Source: Planctomycetota bacterium (lineage in GTDB: Bacteria; Planctomycetota; Planctomycetia; Pirellulales; Pirellulaceae). Taken from it: a stretch of DNA of 64,000 nucleotides. The position numbers were made by a program, and so were the translations under genes. This document shows positions 35,421 through 43,901 of the stretch, piece after piece (the stretch's first letter is position 1; every line of letters starts with the position of its first letter). A model generated the notes under the pieces. That model ran no database searches, was not told where the DNA came from, and worked only from the letters and a program-made list of their open reading frames with translations. The stretch spans positions 34,170 through 98,169 of the forward strand of contig JAJDEH010000476.1 in NCBI GenBank assembly GCA_029259935.1. The letters are read 5' to 3'.

Positions 35421-35728
35421 CGGTGTTCTCAGCTAATGGTGGGCAATATCGAAGCAGTTGCCGTGCGTCGGGACGGCGCGAATTCCCTCACTTGAGAGAG
35501 ACCTCGGCAGCCGGGTTCGATCAGTTTGCCTAGTTGTGTCGATTTCATCAATTCTGCTTGTTGTACCGTCGATAAGCTAGTTAGGGACTCTCATCCTCCA
35601 TCAGTGGCGGCGCGACCCAGACCCACTTCCGCTTTGCGCCCACCACCAAGATACGTTTGTGGCCTTCGTTTCCGCAATCTCAAGGCCCCCAGACCCAAAT
35701 CAGTTAATTCTTGGAAGGAATTACAATC

Positions 35729-36145
35729 ATGAACCGCGCGTTGCTAATCACAGCCGGCGTTCTGCTCATTGTAGGCTCTACTGGTTGCACCATGACGACT
35801 GGCTCTTGTTGCGACTCCGGTGCCTGCTCCAACCTTACCTCTGGAAGAAACGGGGCCTGCACGTCTGGCAACCCCTGCCAAACGGGCTGCAATTCCTGCA
35901 ATGCCTCGTCTCAGGGAGGCCGCTGCACCCAGTGTGGCTGCGGCAACTTCAAGCACGGACGATGTCTTCGATGTGGTCTGTTGGCAGGCATGCTCCAAAA
36001 GCACGGAACCCCCGTTCAATACAGCGGCATGAATGGATTCGCTGGCCCAGCCGGACCGCCGACCGGGGCCTATGCCTATCCCTACTACACGACACGCGGA
36101 CCTCGGGACTTCTTGGTTGACAATCCGCCCAGCATCGGTCGCTAA
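35729..36145 (+). CDS. Cysteine-rich putative lipoprotein
   Basis: From the ATG at 35729, preceded by the ribosome site GGAAGGAA, the product is 138 residues. A lipobox LIVGSTGC places the lipidated Cys at position 20. The mature part has twelve more cysteines between residues 27 and 82, many in C-x2-C pairs (TGCNSCNAS, CTQCGCG, CLRCG), and then a Gly/Pro/Tyr-rich tail. It could bind metal or form disulfides in a wall-associated layer. An in-frame start at 35711 would only add six residues. The gene ends at a strong terminator. Function unknown. Confidence 0.75.
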   Translation: MNRALLITAGVLLIVGSTGCTMTTGSCCDSGACSNLTSGRNGACTSGNPCQTGCNSCNASSQGGRCTQCGCGNFKHGRCLRCGLLAGMLQKHGTPVQYSGMNGFAGPAGPPTGAYAYPYYTTRGPRDFLVDNPPSIGR

Positions 36146-36177
36146 GCTAAGCCACGACCCCGTTTCAGATAAAAAAC

Positions 36178-36207
36178 AACCCCGGCCTCTCAAGGCTGGG
36201 GTTTTTT
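36178..36207 (+). terminator. Strong Rho-independent terminator, probably bidirectional
   Basis: AACCCCGGCCT (36178-36188) pairs with AGGCTGGGGTT (36193-36203) with one G-T wobble and a four-base loop CTCA, and a T-run covers 36202-36207. On the other strand the A-run at 36171-36176 supplies a T-run, so it can also stop transcription of the ketosynthase cluster arriving from the right. Confidence 0.9.
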
Positions 36208-36266
36208 GCGCGCGTTTGCGTCGAGGACGGGTGTCGCTGGATGAGCCGCTAGATCACGCGCCCCAA

Positions 36267-37553
36267 CTATCCGGCATAGCGGCCGGCGAGCAACGTGATG
36301 TTCTGTCCGCCAAATCCAAAGCTGTTGTTGAGCGCCACGTCGCACGGTTGTTCGCGAGCCGTGTTCGCGACGTAGTCCAAGTCGCATTCGGGATCTTGGT
36401 TTTCGTAGTTGATCGTCGGCGGAATCAAATTGTCGCGGATGGCCATCAGGCAGACGATCAACTCGGTGACGCCGGCGGCGGCAATCAAATGCCCCATCAT
36501 GCTCTTGGTGCTGGAAATCGGAACCTGTCCGGCTCGCTGACCGAAGACTTCTTTGCAAGACACGGTTTCCACGCGATCATTGACCTGGGTGCTTGTGCCG
36601 TGGGCATTGACGTAGTGCACCGACTCGGGCGCGAGGCCGGCGTCGTCAAGTGCCATTCGCATGCAGGCAATCGCGCCCCGGCCCTCGGGATGTATGTCGG
36701 TAATTCGATAGGCATCCGCCGTCGAGCCATAACCCAGAATCTCGCCGTAGATGGGAGCGCCCCGCTTCTTCGCCCGGTCGTGCTCCTCCAGTACGACCAT
36801 CCCGCTTCCCTCGCCCAAAACGAATCCATTACGCAGCCGGTCGAACGGACGTGACGCCTTGGTCGGTTCATCGTTGCTGGTCGACAGGGCGGTCAACAGA
36901 TTGAATCCCGTTACGCCAAAGGGGTGGATCATGCTGTGCGTTCCGCCCGAGAGCATCACGTCGGCGTCGCCACGGCGAATAATCTCAGTGGCTTCACCAA
37001 CCGCCTGGCTGCTGGCCGCGCACGCGGTCAAGCAATTCATATTCGGCCCTTGCGCGTCGAACATGGCAGCCACATGGCTGGGCGGCATATTCGGCTCTTG
37101 TTCCAACTCGCGCAGCGGATTAACGATTTCCAATCCTTTTTTCGTGAATTGGGAAACGTCCATTCCTTCGTCGTCTTTCAACGCAGCCGTCATCATCGCG
37201 GCGAACAGGTGGAAGTCCTGATTCCCTTCGCCGCTGCCCAAGTAGACGCCGAAGCGAGTCGGGTCGTCGATGCTGTCCAGGACTCCGGAGCTATCAACTG
37301 CCTGACGCGCTGCCCCGGCCGCAAAATGAGCGTGACGTCCTCGATTCTCCCAAAGAACTGGCTCTTCACCTATCGACGAGATCTCGAAATCCTTAACTTC
37401 GGCGGAGATCTTCGTGGGAAAGCGGCTGGCATCAAAAATAGACGTGTAGCCCACGCCGGATTGGCTCTCACGCAAGCCTGCCCACATCGTCTCGACATCA
37501 TTCCCCATCGGATTGATGACACCGATTCCGGTAATCACGACTCGACGTCTCAT
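36267..37553 (-). CDS. Beta-ketoacyl-ACP synthase (KAS II/FabF-like)
   Basis: A 428-residue condensing enzyme of the thiolase fold. The Cys-His-His set is complete: Cys in NCLTACAASSQA, His in VNAHGTST and His in KSMMGH, and the Gly-rich end FGFGGQN is present. It is the last gene of a four-gene minus-strand cluster (dehydratase, ACP, dehydratase-like, ketosynthase) and would elongate the acyl chain bound to the cluster ACP. It is somewhat divergent from standard FabF (for example YLGSGEGNQDFHLF), so a special acyl product is likely. No ketoreductase or enoyl reductase is encoded here; the host pathway could supply these. Confidence 0.93.
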   Translation of the reverse strand: MRRRVVITGIGVINPMGNDVETMWAGLRESQSGVGYTSIFDASRFPTKISAEVKDFEISSIGEEPVLWENRGRHAHFAAGAARQAVDSSGVLDSIDDPTRFGVYLGSGEGNQDFHLFAAMMTAALKDDEGMDVSQFTKKGLEIVNPLRELEQEPNMPPSHVAAMFDAQGPNMNCLTACAASSQAVGEATEIIRRGDADVMLSGGTHSMIHPFGVTGFNLLTALSTSNDEPTKASRPFDRLRNGFVLGEGSGMVVLEEHDRAKKRGAPIYGEILGYGSTADAYRITDIHPEGRGAIACMRMALDDAGLAPESVHYVNAHGTSTQVNDRVETVSCKEVFGQRAGQVPISSTKSMMGHLIAAAGVTELIVCLMAIRDNLIPPTINYENQDPECDLDYVANTAREQPCDVALNNSFGFGGQNITLLAGRYAG

Positions 37554-37623
37554 GGTTTCCCAACCTTTTGTTCCAACGGGAAGGGCCGAAATCGCACCCG
37601 AACAAGTGCTGGCCAGTGTTTAA

Positions 37624-38157
37624 TTATAAATCATAGACTTCGCGTTCGGCGGACAACATGTGGGCCGGCACCTCGATCGGGGAACCGTCCGCGTTCTGGG
37701 CCACGTCGAACAAGCACATCGAGCGCAAGACAAGCAACAGACCCTCGGGGTCAAACAATTCGACACCGTCAAAACGATCGTCCAGCTTGGCGAGGAAGAG
37801 GTCGGCTTCCGCTTGCAGGTCGTCGCCGATATGGCTGGTGGCCTTGACAATGGCACCGCCAGCCGGCGTACCCAGAATTGAAGTCCGGTAGGTCAACACG
37901 TCACCGGGCTGAGCGTGCCGATAAAACTCGGCGCGGGAAACCTTGGCCAAAACAATCCGTGCTTGGAAGTCGCTCTTTTGCCCCACAAGTAATCCGCCGG
38001 TCTGAGCCAGTCCTTCCAAAATCAGCGACGCGGGCATGACGGGATGCCCTGCTAAGTAGCCGTCGAGGTGGAATTCGGCGCGCGAAACCGCCTTGATGGC
38101 CACGGCATGGCTACCGCTGACAAATTCCAAAAATCGGTCGATCCAAAACCAGCGCAT
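37624..38157 (-). CDS. FabZ-like hot-dog protein lacking the catalytic histidine
   Basis: A 177-residue hot-dog-fold protein of the beta-hydroxyacyl-ACP dehydratase type. The active-site helix region reads GYLAGHPVMPASLILEGLAQ. Aligned with FabZ (GHFPGKPxxPGVLILEAMAQ), the acidic residue Glu48 is kept but the catalytic His position is Tyr34. It lies between the ACP and ketosynthase genes, while an intact dehydratase is the first gene of the cluster. It may be a regulatory or substrate-positioning partner in a heterodimer, as with HadA/HadB-type pairs, or carry a different activity. The C-terminus is about 30 residues longer than FabZ. Confidence 0.85.
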   Translation of the reverse strand: MRWFWIDRFLEFVSGSHAVAIKAVSRAEFHLDGYLAGHPVMPASLILEGLAQTGGLLVGQKSDFQARIVLAKVSRAEFYRHAQPGDVLTYRTSILGTPAGGAIVKATSHIGDDLQAEADLFLAKLDDRFDGVELFDPEGLLLVLRSMCLFDVAQNADGSPIEVPAHMLSAEREVYDL

Positions 38158-38176
38158 GGTACTCTAAAGGAGGTTC

Positions 38177-38572
38177 CTAGCCGGCGGTCTCCACCTTGCT
38201 CTCGACATATCGGCACAGATCATTAACCGTCAGCAGATTACCGAAATCCTGAACCATCGGGTTCGCCTCGAACTTGGACAAATCCGCGAACGGCATACGC
38301 TTCTTCAACTCCTCGATGCCAGCCGGCGTGACCTTGCCGTCTTGAACGTATTCCGCGCTGGTGAGAACGTCTTCTGGAAACAACTCCGCCCGCGGAATTT
38401 CGATTCCAAACGACTTTTCCAAGCGGAACACAATGTCTAGAAAATCGATCGACTCGGCACCCAGGTCGCCAACCATCGTCGCTTCGGGCGTGACTTCGTC
38501 GTCGTCGACACCCAACGCATCGACGAGGGTCTCTTGTATTTTTCCAAATACTTCATCTTTCGTGGGCGGCAT
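38177..38572 (-). CDS. Acyl carrier protein with an internal insertion
   Basis: A 131-residue acyl carrier protein. The phosphopantetheine serine is Ser41 in DLGAESIDFLDIVFRLE. Standard ACPs are about 78-85 residues; here some 40 extra residues (about 70-110, including VTPAGIEELKKRMPF) lie between helix II/III and the final helix LLTVNDLCRYVESK. The gene is flanked by the two hot-dog dehydratase genes and belongs to the cluster ending in the ketosynthase. The insertion may give partner selectivity for this dedicated system. Confidence 0.92.
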   Translation of the reverse strand: MPPTKDEVFGKIQETLVDALGVDDDEVTPEATMVGDLGAESIDFLDIVFRLEKSFGIEIPRAELFPEDVLTSAEYVQDGKVTPAGIEELKKRMPFADLSKFEANPMVQDFGNLLTVNDLCRYVESKVETAG

Positions 38573-38617
38573 TGACGTTCATCTCCAAATCGTTGAATGA
38601 GTTGTGTCGGTAGTTTG

Positions 38618-39106
38618 CTATTGAACTGCTTGGGCTTGCGGACGATAGAGTTGATCGAAGAAGTCTCGGTAGCGGTTGATCGAGTGCTTGTCGGTGCCTT
38701 GCCGTCCGGGCATTCGGTCCGCCAAATTGAATTTCTCCAAAACCAGTCTTCCGCTTACCGCCGGTTTTTCGTTGACAGTGCCCTGTGCCTTCAAAGTCAC
38801 TGTGTGGTCATCTTGCTTGAGAATGGACGCGGTAATTACCAGCATCTGCCCCGGCTCGACGAAACCACTGTACTTTACATTTCGGGCTTCCTTCAGGAAG
38901 ACCCCGGCGTGAACGAAATCCTCTGACTTTCGAACCAACCACGCGCTCGCTTGGTACATTGCCTCCAACATCAAGACCCCCGGCATGACCGGAAACCGCG
39001 GAAAATGGTCCTTCAGGTAGAGTTCCGTCGCGTGCAGTTCCTTTTCCGCAGTGATTCGCTCTCCTTCCACCAATTCGGTGATCCTGTCGAGTTGGCAGAA
39101 CTGCAT
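38618..39106 (-). CDS. fabZ: Beta-hydroxyacyl-ACP dehydratase (FabZ/FabA-like)
   Basis: A 162-residue hot-dog dehydratase and first gene of the cluster. The catalytic motif is complete: DHFPRFPVMPGVLMLEAM with His34 and Glu48. It removes water from 3-hydroxyacyl-ACP. Residues of the paired gene 37624-38157 align position by position around the active site, but that partner has Tyr in place of His34. The promoter candidate at 39191-39219 lies 85 bases upstream. Whether it works in general fatty acid synthesis or in a special lipid pathway cannot be told from the sequence. Confidence 0.9.
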   Translation of the reverse strand: MQFCQLDRITELVEGERITAEKELHATELYLKDHFPRFPVMPGVLMLEAMYQASAWLVRKSEDFVHAGVFLKEARNVKYSGFVEPGQMLVITASILKQDDHTVTLKAQGTVNEKPAVSGRLVLEKFNLADRMPGRQGTDKHSINRYRDFFDQLYRPQAQAVQ

Positions 39107-39190
39107 TGAACACCATTAAGGGAATCGGACTAGGTCCACTGGCCGGGGGAACACCCCAGTCAAAAATCGGTACACGTAACCAGGCTACGT

Positions 39191-39219
39191 AGTATAGTTA
39201 TCGAAAAATAACCCCTCAA
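39191..39219 (-). promoter_or_regulatory. Sigma70-like promoter of the fatty-acid-like cluster with embedded inverted repeat
   Basis: On the minus strand TTGAGG (39214-39219) and TATACT (39191-39196) are separated by exactly 17 bases. Within that spacer, at 39197-39212, GTTAT and ATAAC form a perfect inverted repeat six bases apart, a position where a repressor would block polymerase. The first gene starts at 39106, leaving a leader of about 80 bases. Confidence 0.6.
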
Positions 39220-39426
39220 GCGCAATTTAAAGGGAGCCGCCGGGGCTAAAACCGATTGCTGCAAAAGGCTTTACGTCTTTCCAATGACCAATCCTCCAGT
39301 CTTACAAAAACATTGTTTGTTAAGATAGGGGGGACCTGCCGAGACTATCGATCGTCGCGGCTCAGATTCCTTGCTTGCCGCCACTCGATAACCGTAAAGC
39401 ATTTAACATCAAACACTTATTGAAAT

Positions 39427-39445
39427 GACGCCAGCCTCCGGCGTC
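39427..39445. repeat. Short hairpin in front of ptsP
   Basis: GACGCC (39427-39432) pairs with GGCGTC (39440-39445) across AGCCTCC. It lies 36 bases upstream of the enzyme I start, in the probable leader. The remaining 39107-39481 region holds the promoter above and no coding frame. Confidence 0.45.
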
Positions 39446-39481
39446 TGTCAGCACATCACCTAATCTGGTACATTTCCAGGA

Positions 39482-41254
39482 ATGATGCGAAAGGGAATTG
39501 CGGTTTCTCCAGGCGTGGCAATCGGGACTGCATATTGCATTCACGAGATCTTCGTTAATCCCGATAGGAAGCGCCTGGCAGATGGTGAGGTCACGGCCGA
39601 ACTGGCCCACTTTGAGACCGCCCGGGATCGGACGGCTGCTGATCTCCGTGCGCTTCAGCGAAAGGTCGAGAGCCAAGTCGGACACGAAGAAGCGACCATT
39701 TTCGCGGTCCACGAGTCCATCCTCAGGGATCCGGCGTTCAGCAAGAAGGTCCGAGGATGGATTGCCGATGACCGCATGACGGCTCAGGCCGCCCTTCGTC
39801 GCTTGCTGGACGAATATACGACTTTTTTTTCCCGGACCGAGGACGAATATCTCGAAGAGCGGCTGAACGACGTCAAGGATGTCGTGCGGCGATTGAGCGC
39901 CTATTTGACGGACGTCATCAAGCCGGAATCGAACGTCCTGCAAGGCCCGTTGATTGTCGTCACCAATGAATTGCTCCCTTCTCAAGTGGTCGCATTGGGC
40001 AGCGTTGATGTTGATGTTCACGGAATCGTGACGGAAGCGGGAAGTCAGACCAGCCACGCGGCCATCATCGCGCGCAGCCGCGGCATTCCCGCCGTTTCGG
40101 GTGTGCGGGGGATCTTGCGGCAGATCACCACCGGCGACACCGTCGTCGTGGACGGCCGTGATGGGCACATTGTGGTGAACCCCAACGCCGAGACCTTGGC
40201 GGCTTACCGCAAGTTGGAACGCGAATTCTTCGACCTCAAGGATCATCTGGCCGAGAATCGAGACCAACCCGCCGCCACCCAGGAAGGATTTCCAGTCCAC
40301 CTGGAGGCGAACATCAACGGCGTGGCCGACGCGGATGCAGCCGTCGCGATGGGAGCTTCGGCGGTGGGATTGTTCCGCACCGAATACCTCTATCTCACGC
40401 ACGCCGACGTCCCCGACGAAGAAGAGCAGTTAGCCGCCTATTGTGAAATAATCGACAAGAGTCCTAACAAGACAGTCACGATTCGCACGCTCGATATTGG
40501 CGGCGATAAGACCGTCCCTTATTTGGGGCATCAGCACCAAGAAGCGAACCCGTTCATGGGGTGGCGCAGTATTCGTCTTTCGTTCGAGCACCCCGAATTC
40601 TTCGCCACTCAGATTCGCGCCGTGTTGAGGGCGGCCGCCGAATCCGAAGCACCCGTGGGCAGGGTGCGGTTGATGTTTCCCATGGTCACCACCGTCGAAG
40701 AGATGCGACGGTTGCGTTCGCTTGTCGGTCGTGCTTACCGGCAGTTGAAGTCTCAAAACAAACGCTGCGCCCAAGTGCCGGTTGGCATGATGTTGGAAGT
40801 TCCCGCCGCGGCGGTTTCGATGGATTCGCTGTTGGATTTGGTCGATTTCGTATCGATCGGCTCTAACGACCTCATCCAGTACCTAATGGCGGCCGACCGC
40901 GACAACCCGAAGGTGAGCCATCTTTGCCAGCCGCTGTCGTTGTCGGTACTGCGCGTTTTGAAAAACGTGATTGGATTGTGCAACCAGGCGAAGAAGCCCG
41001 TCACGGTCTGCGGCGAAATGGCGGGCCAGCCCAAAGCGTTTGTCCTGCTGCTGGGAATGGGACTGCGATCTTTCAGCATGAGTCCCTCGATTGTGCCGTC
41101 CATCAAGGATCTTGCCAGTCACGTCACCGTCCCGGCGGCGCAAGCCATCTTGGAGCACGCCTTGCGATTGAAAACCACCGCGCAAGTCAAACGCTACATG
41201 AGCAAACAGTTGGAAACCATCGCGCCAAATCTCAAACTGTTGGACAGCGACTAA
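39482..41254 (+). CDS. ptsP: Phosphoenolpyruvate-protein phosphotransferase (PTS enzyme I)
   Basis: A 590-residue enzyme I. The phosphohistidine motif is GSQTSHAAIIARSRGIPA with His192, slightly different from the common GGRTSH. The PEP-binding barrel has GLFRTEYLY, TLDIGGDK, EVPAA, GSNDLIQY and the catalytic Cys510 in VTVCGEMAG. It starts ATGATG after the sequence CAGGA. Enzyme I passes phosphate from PEP to HPr. No HPr, EIIA or sugar permease gene is next to it; a regulatory PTS, or partners elsewhere, are possible. Confidence 0.95.
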   Translation: MMRKGIAVSPGVAIGTAYCIHEIFVNPDRKRLADGEVTAELAHFETARDRTAADLRALQRKVESQVGHEEATIFAVHESILRDPAFSKKVRGWIADDRMTAQAALRRLLDEYTTFFSRTEDEYLEERLNDVKDVVRRLSAYLTDVIKPESNVLQGPLIVVTNELLPSQVVALGSVDVDVHGIVTEAGSQTSHAAIIARSRGIPAVSGVRGILRQITTGDTVVVDGRDGHIVVNPNAETLAAYRKLEREFFDLKDHLAENRDQPAATQEGFPVHLEANINGVADADAAVAMGASAVGLFRTEYLYLTHADVPDEEEQLAAYCEIIDKSPNKTVTIRTLDIGGDKTVPYLGHQHQEANPFMGWRSIRLSFEHPEFFATQIRAVLRAAAESEAPVGRVRLMFPMVTTVEEMRRLRSLVGRAYRQLKSQNKRCAQVPVGMMLEVPAAAVSMDSLLDLVDFVSIGSNDLIQYLMAADRDNPKVSHLCQPLSLSVLRVLKNVIGLCNQAKKPVTVCGEMAGQPKAFVLLLGMGLRSFSMSPSIVPSIKDLASHVTVPAAQAILEHALRLKTTAQVKRYMSKQLETIAPNLKLLDSD

Positions 41255-41337
41255 GAGATTGGCGGCCCGTCATTGACGGGCTTAGGCCAGCTTAGGCCCG
41301 ACGTTTACGCCAGACTTTTTCGCCAAGAAAGACAATC

Positions 41338-41670
41338 ATGGGCTTGCCGCTAATTGCTATCCCCGAGTCAATGACTCCTTCGCTGGCAACCATCTTGAGC
41401 GAAGGCGGCCTCAGCGTCGAGGTTCGGCCCGTCGATGGCCGAGATGATCCTGAGCGTTTTTTAATGTGCCTGATTTGCAGCGACAACGATTCGTCGCTGG
41501 CACTCAGCGTTCAGCATGAACCGCACGTCAACTCCACGGGCCCTGTTATCGTGATCGGGCCGCCGCCCAAGGGATATCCATCAGGCATCCCGGGCGAATT
41601 GTCCAACCGCATTGTGGAGATCCTGCAAGATCATGGAGCGTGGATAGCGACACGGGAAACTGCCCCCTGA
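41338..41670 (+). CDS. Hypothetical protein
   Basis: A 110-residue frame with an ATG start and ordinary composition, placed 83 bases after enzyme I on the same strand. It shows alternating hydrophobic strands (PLIAIPES, VIVIGPPP) and a possible helix at the end, compatible with a small alpha/beta domain such as a receiver-like or nucleotide-binding fold, but no motif is recognised. It converges with hemW. It may be a genuine small partner of the PTS gene or a chance frame. Confidence 0.5.
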   Translation: MGLPLIAIPESMTPSLATILSEGGLSVEVRPVDGRDDPERFLMCLICSDNDSSLALSVQHEPHVNSTGPVIVIGPPPKGYPSGIPGELSNRIVEILQDHGAWIATRETAP

Positions 41671-41693
41671 AAATCGGATCGACAAGTCTTGGC

Positions 41694-42896
41694 TCAAAGC
41701 AGTTCGGCGAACACCGAGTCGCTCAGCAGCAGTCCCTCGCGCGTGAGCCTTAACCGCTCGTCTTCCCACTCAAGAAAGCCCAAGCTGATAAGTTGGGATA
41801 ATGGCTCGACAACGAGGGATTCAATCTCGTACCCCGATTGTTCGGCAAACCAGCGACGATCGACGCCCTTCAGCCTTCTTAGCGCGAACACCAGCCGCTC
41901 GCGTGCCGCCTCTTCGCCACGCAAGTGTTCCCGTTCGGCGACGGGTGATTCTCCTGCCAGCACTCTCTTTAGATAGGTCGTCGTGCTGCGATGATTCACC
42001 TCTCGCACTCCGCCAACAAACCGCGCCGCGCCTGGCCCGGCTCCAAAGTAGGACTCGCGCAACCAGTACTTTTCGTTGTGCCGGCATCGATGCCCCTGCC
42101 GAGCGAAATTGGAAACTTCATAGTGTTCAAACTGGCGGCTGCCGAGCAAATCCATGGCGCATATGTACAACTGGCGTTGAAGTTCGTCGCTCAAATTACC
42201 GAGTTCACCCTTGGCGTGCCGGCTGCCAAAAGCAGTGCCCCGTTCAATCGTCAGGCCATAAGTGGAGGCATGATCCACGTCGAGCGCTAATAGCTGTTCG
42301 ACGTCGTTTTGCCATTCGGACAAGGTTTCGCCAGGCACGCCGAATATCAGGTCCAGCGAAACGGATGCCATTCTATCGCGGCTCATTTCAAAAGCCGTGC
42401 GAATATCCTCGGCACGATGATCCCGTTCGAGAAAATCGAGCTTGCGCGGGTTGAACGACTGGACCCCCAGGCTGATGCGATTCACACCGTGGTCCGCGAG
42501 GATGCCGATCATTTCGGGCGTGATATCCGACGGATTCGCTTCGACGCTGAATTCGTATCCTTTGGCAAGCGGAAACCGGGCGATGGCCAGCGACAACAAA
42601 CGTGCCATTTGCCGTGGTGGAAGATGGCTGGGAGTGCCTCCGCCAAGGAATAGCGTGTCGACCTCGTGAGTACCGCCGAGCCAAGACAACTCACGCTCCA
42701 GCGCTTGCAAGTAGGCATCGATCAGGTCATCGCGCCCGGCGACCAGCGTAAAGTTGCAGTAGCCGCAGCGATGGCGACAAAACGGAACGTGAACATAAGC
42801 CGCTCGGGCAACGGCATCTTGTTGGTCCGTTTGATTCGCGGAGCCAAATTCGATGCCGTTACCCGGACGATTGGAACTCATCGTTGTCACAGCCAT
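41694..42896 (-). CDS. hemW: Radical SAM heme chaperone HemW (coproporphyrinogen III oxidase-like)
   Basis: A 400-residue radical SAM protein. The cluster-binding motif is C40-x3-C44-x2-C47 within [14 protein letters not shown], then [10 protein letters not shown] and the conserved VEANPSD and RISLGVQSF. HemW proteins carry haem to respiratory enzymes; they are related to oxygen-independent coproporphyrinogen oxidase, but the C-terminal HemW domain is present. Its start overlaps the end of the metallo-beta-lactamase gene by ten bases, so the two are probably cotranscribed. A start at the second Met (codon 6) is also possible. Confidence 0.92.
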   Translation of the reverse strand: MAVTTMSSNRPGNGIEFGSANQTDQQDAVARAAYVHVPFCRHRCGYCNFTLVAGRDDLIDAYLQALERELSWLGGTHEVDTLFLGGGTPSHLPPRQMARLLSLAIARFPLAKGYEFSVEANPSDITPEMIGILADHGVNRISLGVQSFNPRKLDFLERDHRAEDIRTAFEMSRDRMASVSLDLIFGVPGETLSEWQNDVEQLLALDVDHASTYGLTIERGTAFGSRHAKGELGNLSDELQRQLYICAMDLLGSRQFEHYEVSNFARQGHRCRHNEKYWLRESYFGAGPGAARFVGGVREVNHRSTTTYLKRVLAGESPVAEREHLRGEEAARERLVFALRRLKGVDRRWFAEQSGYEIESLVVEPLSQLISLGFLEWEDERLRLTREGLLLSDSVFAELL

Positions 42897-43726
42897 AGAT
42901 AAAGGCGGTCGTCGAGCATATCCGGGATGGCTTTTTCCACCATGCGTCGAATCTGCTGGTCGTGGTAGCGCGTGCTGAAGTGACTGGCGATGACTCGTTC
43001 ATTTTGAAAACGGTCTCTACGACTCAAGAAGTCATCCAGGTGCATATGCCCGTTCTTATGGATTTTGTCCTTGCGATGATCGGGAGCGACAAAAGTCATC
43101 TCCGCGATCAATACCTCTGCCTCGTACATTTCGGGGCAGTCGTCCAATCCTTCCGGCGCGCTGTCGCCTAGAAACGCGACCACGGGCGTACGAATCTCGG
43201 CCGTCACCTCGGTGCCGGACAGCCTCAGGTCTCGAATCTGCTCGCCGCTCAAGTCGGTGTACTCGGGCTTCAGCTTTTTTCGCCGCTCCCAAATGATGTA
43301 TCCCAACGACGGCAACGTGTGTTTAGTAGCGCTGGCCGTCACGACCAGTTCCCGCGACAGTTCGATTTCGTCTCCGGCGCGAACCGGCAGCAGGGTGCAA
43401 GGCAAGCGGCCACGATCCAGTCGGCTGAATCCATTGAGCAAGCGGTCGACCATTTCCACCGCGTATTCGGGCAGGTAGATGGTCGGCGGATCCATCTTCA
43501 TCATCCGCCGCCGGGCGACGTAAACCGGCAGCGCCGCGATGTGATCGAGATGCGTGTGCGTCACGAACCAGGTGGGTGTCCCCATGAAATCCCACGGTTG
43601 CGCACCAAGATCGAAGCCAACCTTTAGCTCGGGAATCCGCCAGTAGGTTTGCACGGCGGCGCGAGAATATCCCTCGATCGTAATGTTTTTGTGCGTCAGT
43701 TTCTTGACAGGTACGTTGTTCAGCAT
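42887..43726 (-). CDS. Metallo-beta-lactamase-fold hydrolase, RNase Z-like
   Basis: A 279-residue protein with the zinc motif THTHLDH (His57, His59, Asp61, His62), FLGDSAPEG supplying a bridging Asp, HMHLDDF and the final SHFSTRY with the distal His. This set and the spacing resemble the RNase Z/ElaC branch, which trims tRNA 3' ends, but the exosite arm is short, so tRNA processing is plausible but not certain. The 3' end overlaps hemW by ten bases. Confidence 0.85.
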   Translation of the reverse strand: MLNNVPVKKLTHKNITIEGYSRAAVQTYWRIPELKVGFDLGAQPWDFMGTPTWFVTHTHLDHIAALPVYVARRRMMKMDPPTIYLPEYAVEMVDRLLNGFSRLDRGRLPCTLLPVRAGDEIELSRELVVTASATKHTLPSLGYIIWERRKKLKPEYTDLSGEQIRDLRLSGTEVTAEIRTPVVAFLGDSAPEGLDDCPEMYEAEVLIAEMTFVAPDHRKDKIHKNGHMHLDDFLSRRDRFQNERVIASHFSTRYHDQQIRRMVEKAIPDMLDDRLYLWL

Positions 43727-43901
43727 TGGTTATCGTCGTTGTTCGAACTTGGTCATCGACTGTCGCCGGACCGGTACTCCTCGGGCCTTAGGGCAGGATC
43801 TGGTGGGAATCTAGCCTGGGCCCCTGGTTGTAATGGATTTGTTTGCGGTCGCAAAGGTTCGGCCTATTCACGCACGCCGAGTTGGCCCGCGTGCGGAAGT
43901 G

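Noticed and set aside
35505..35530. GGGTTCGATC resembling a tRNA T loop
   Set aside because: Flanking bases do not form a T stem or acceptor stem.
39362..40402. Minus-strand frame of 346 codons
   Set aside because: Antisense to PTS enzyme I, whose active-site motifs are complete on the plus strand.
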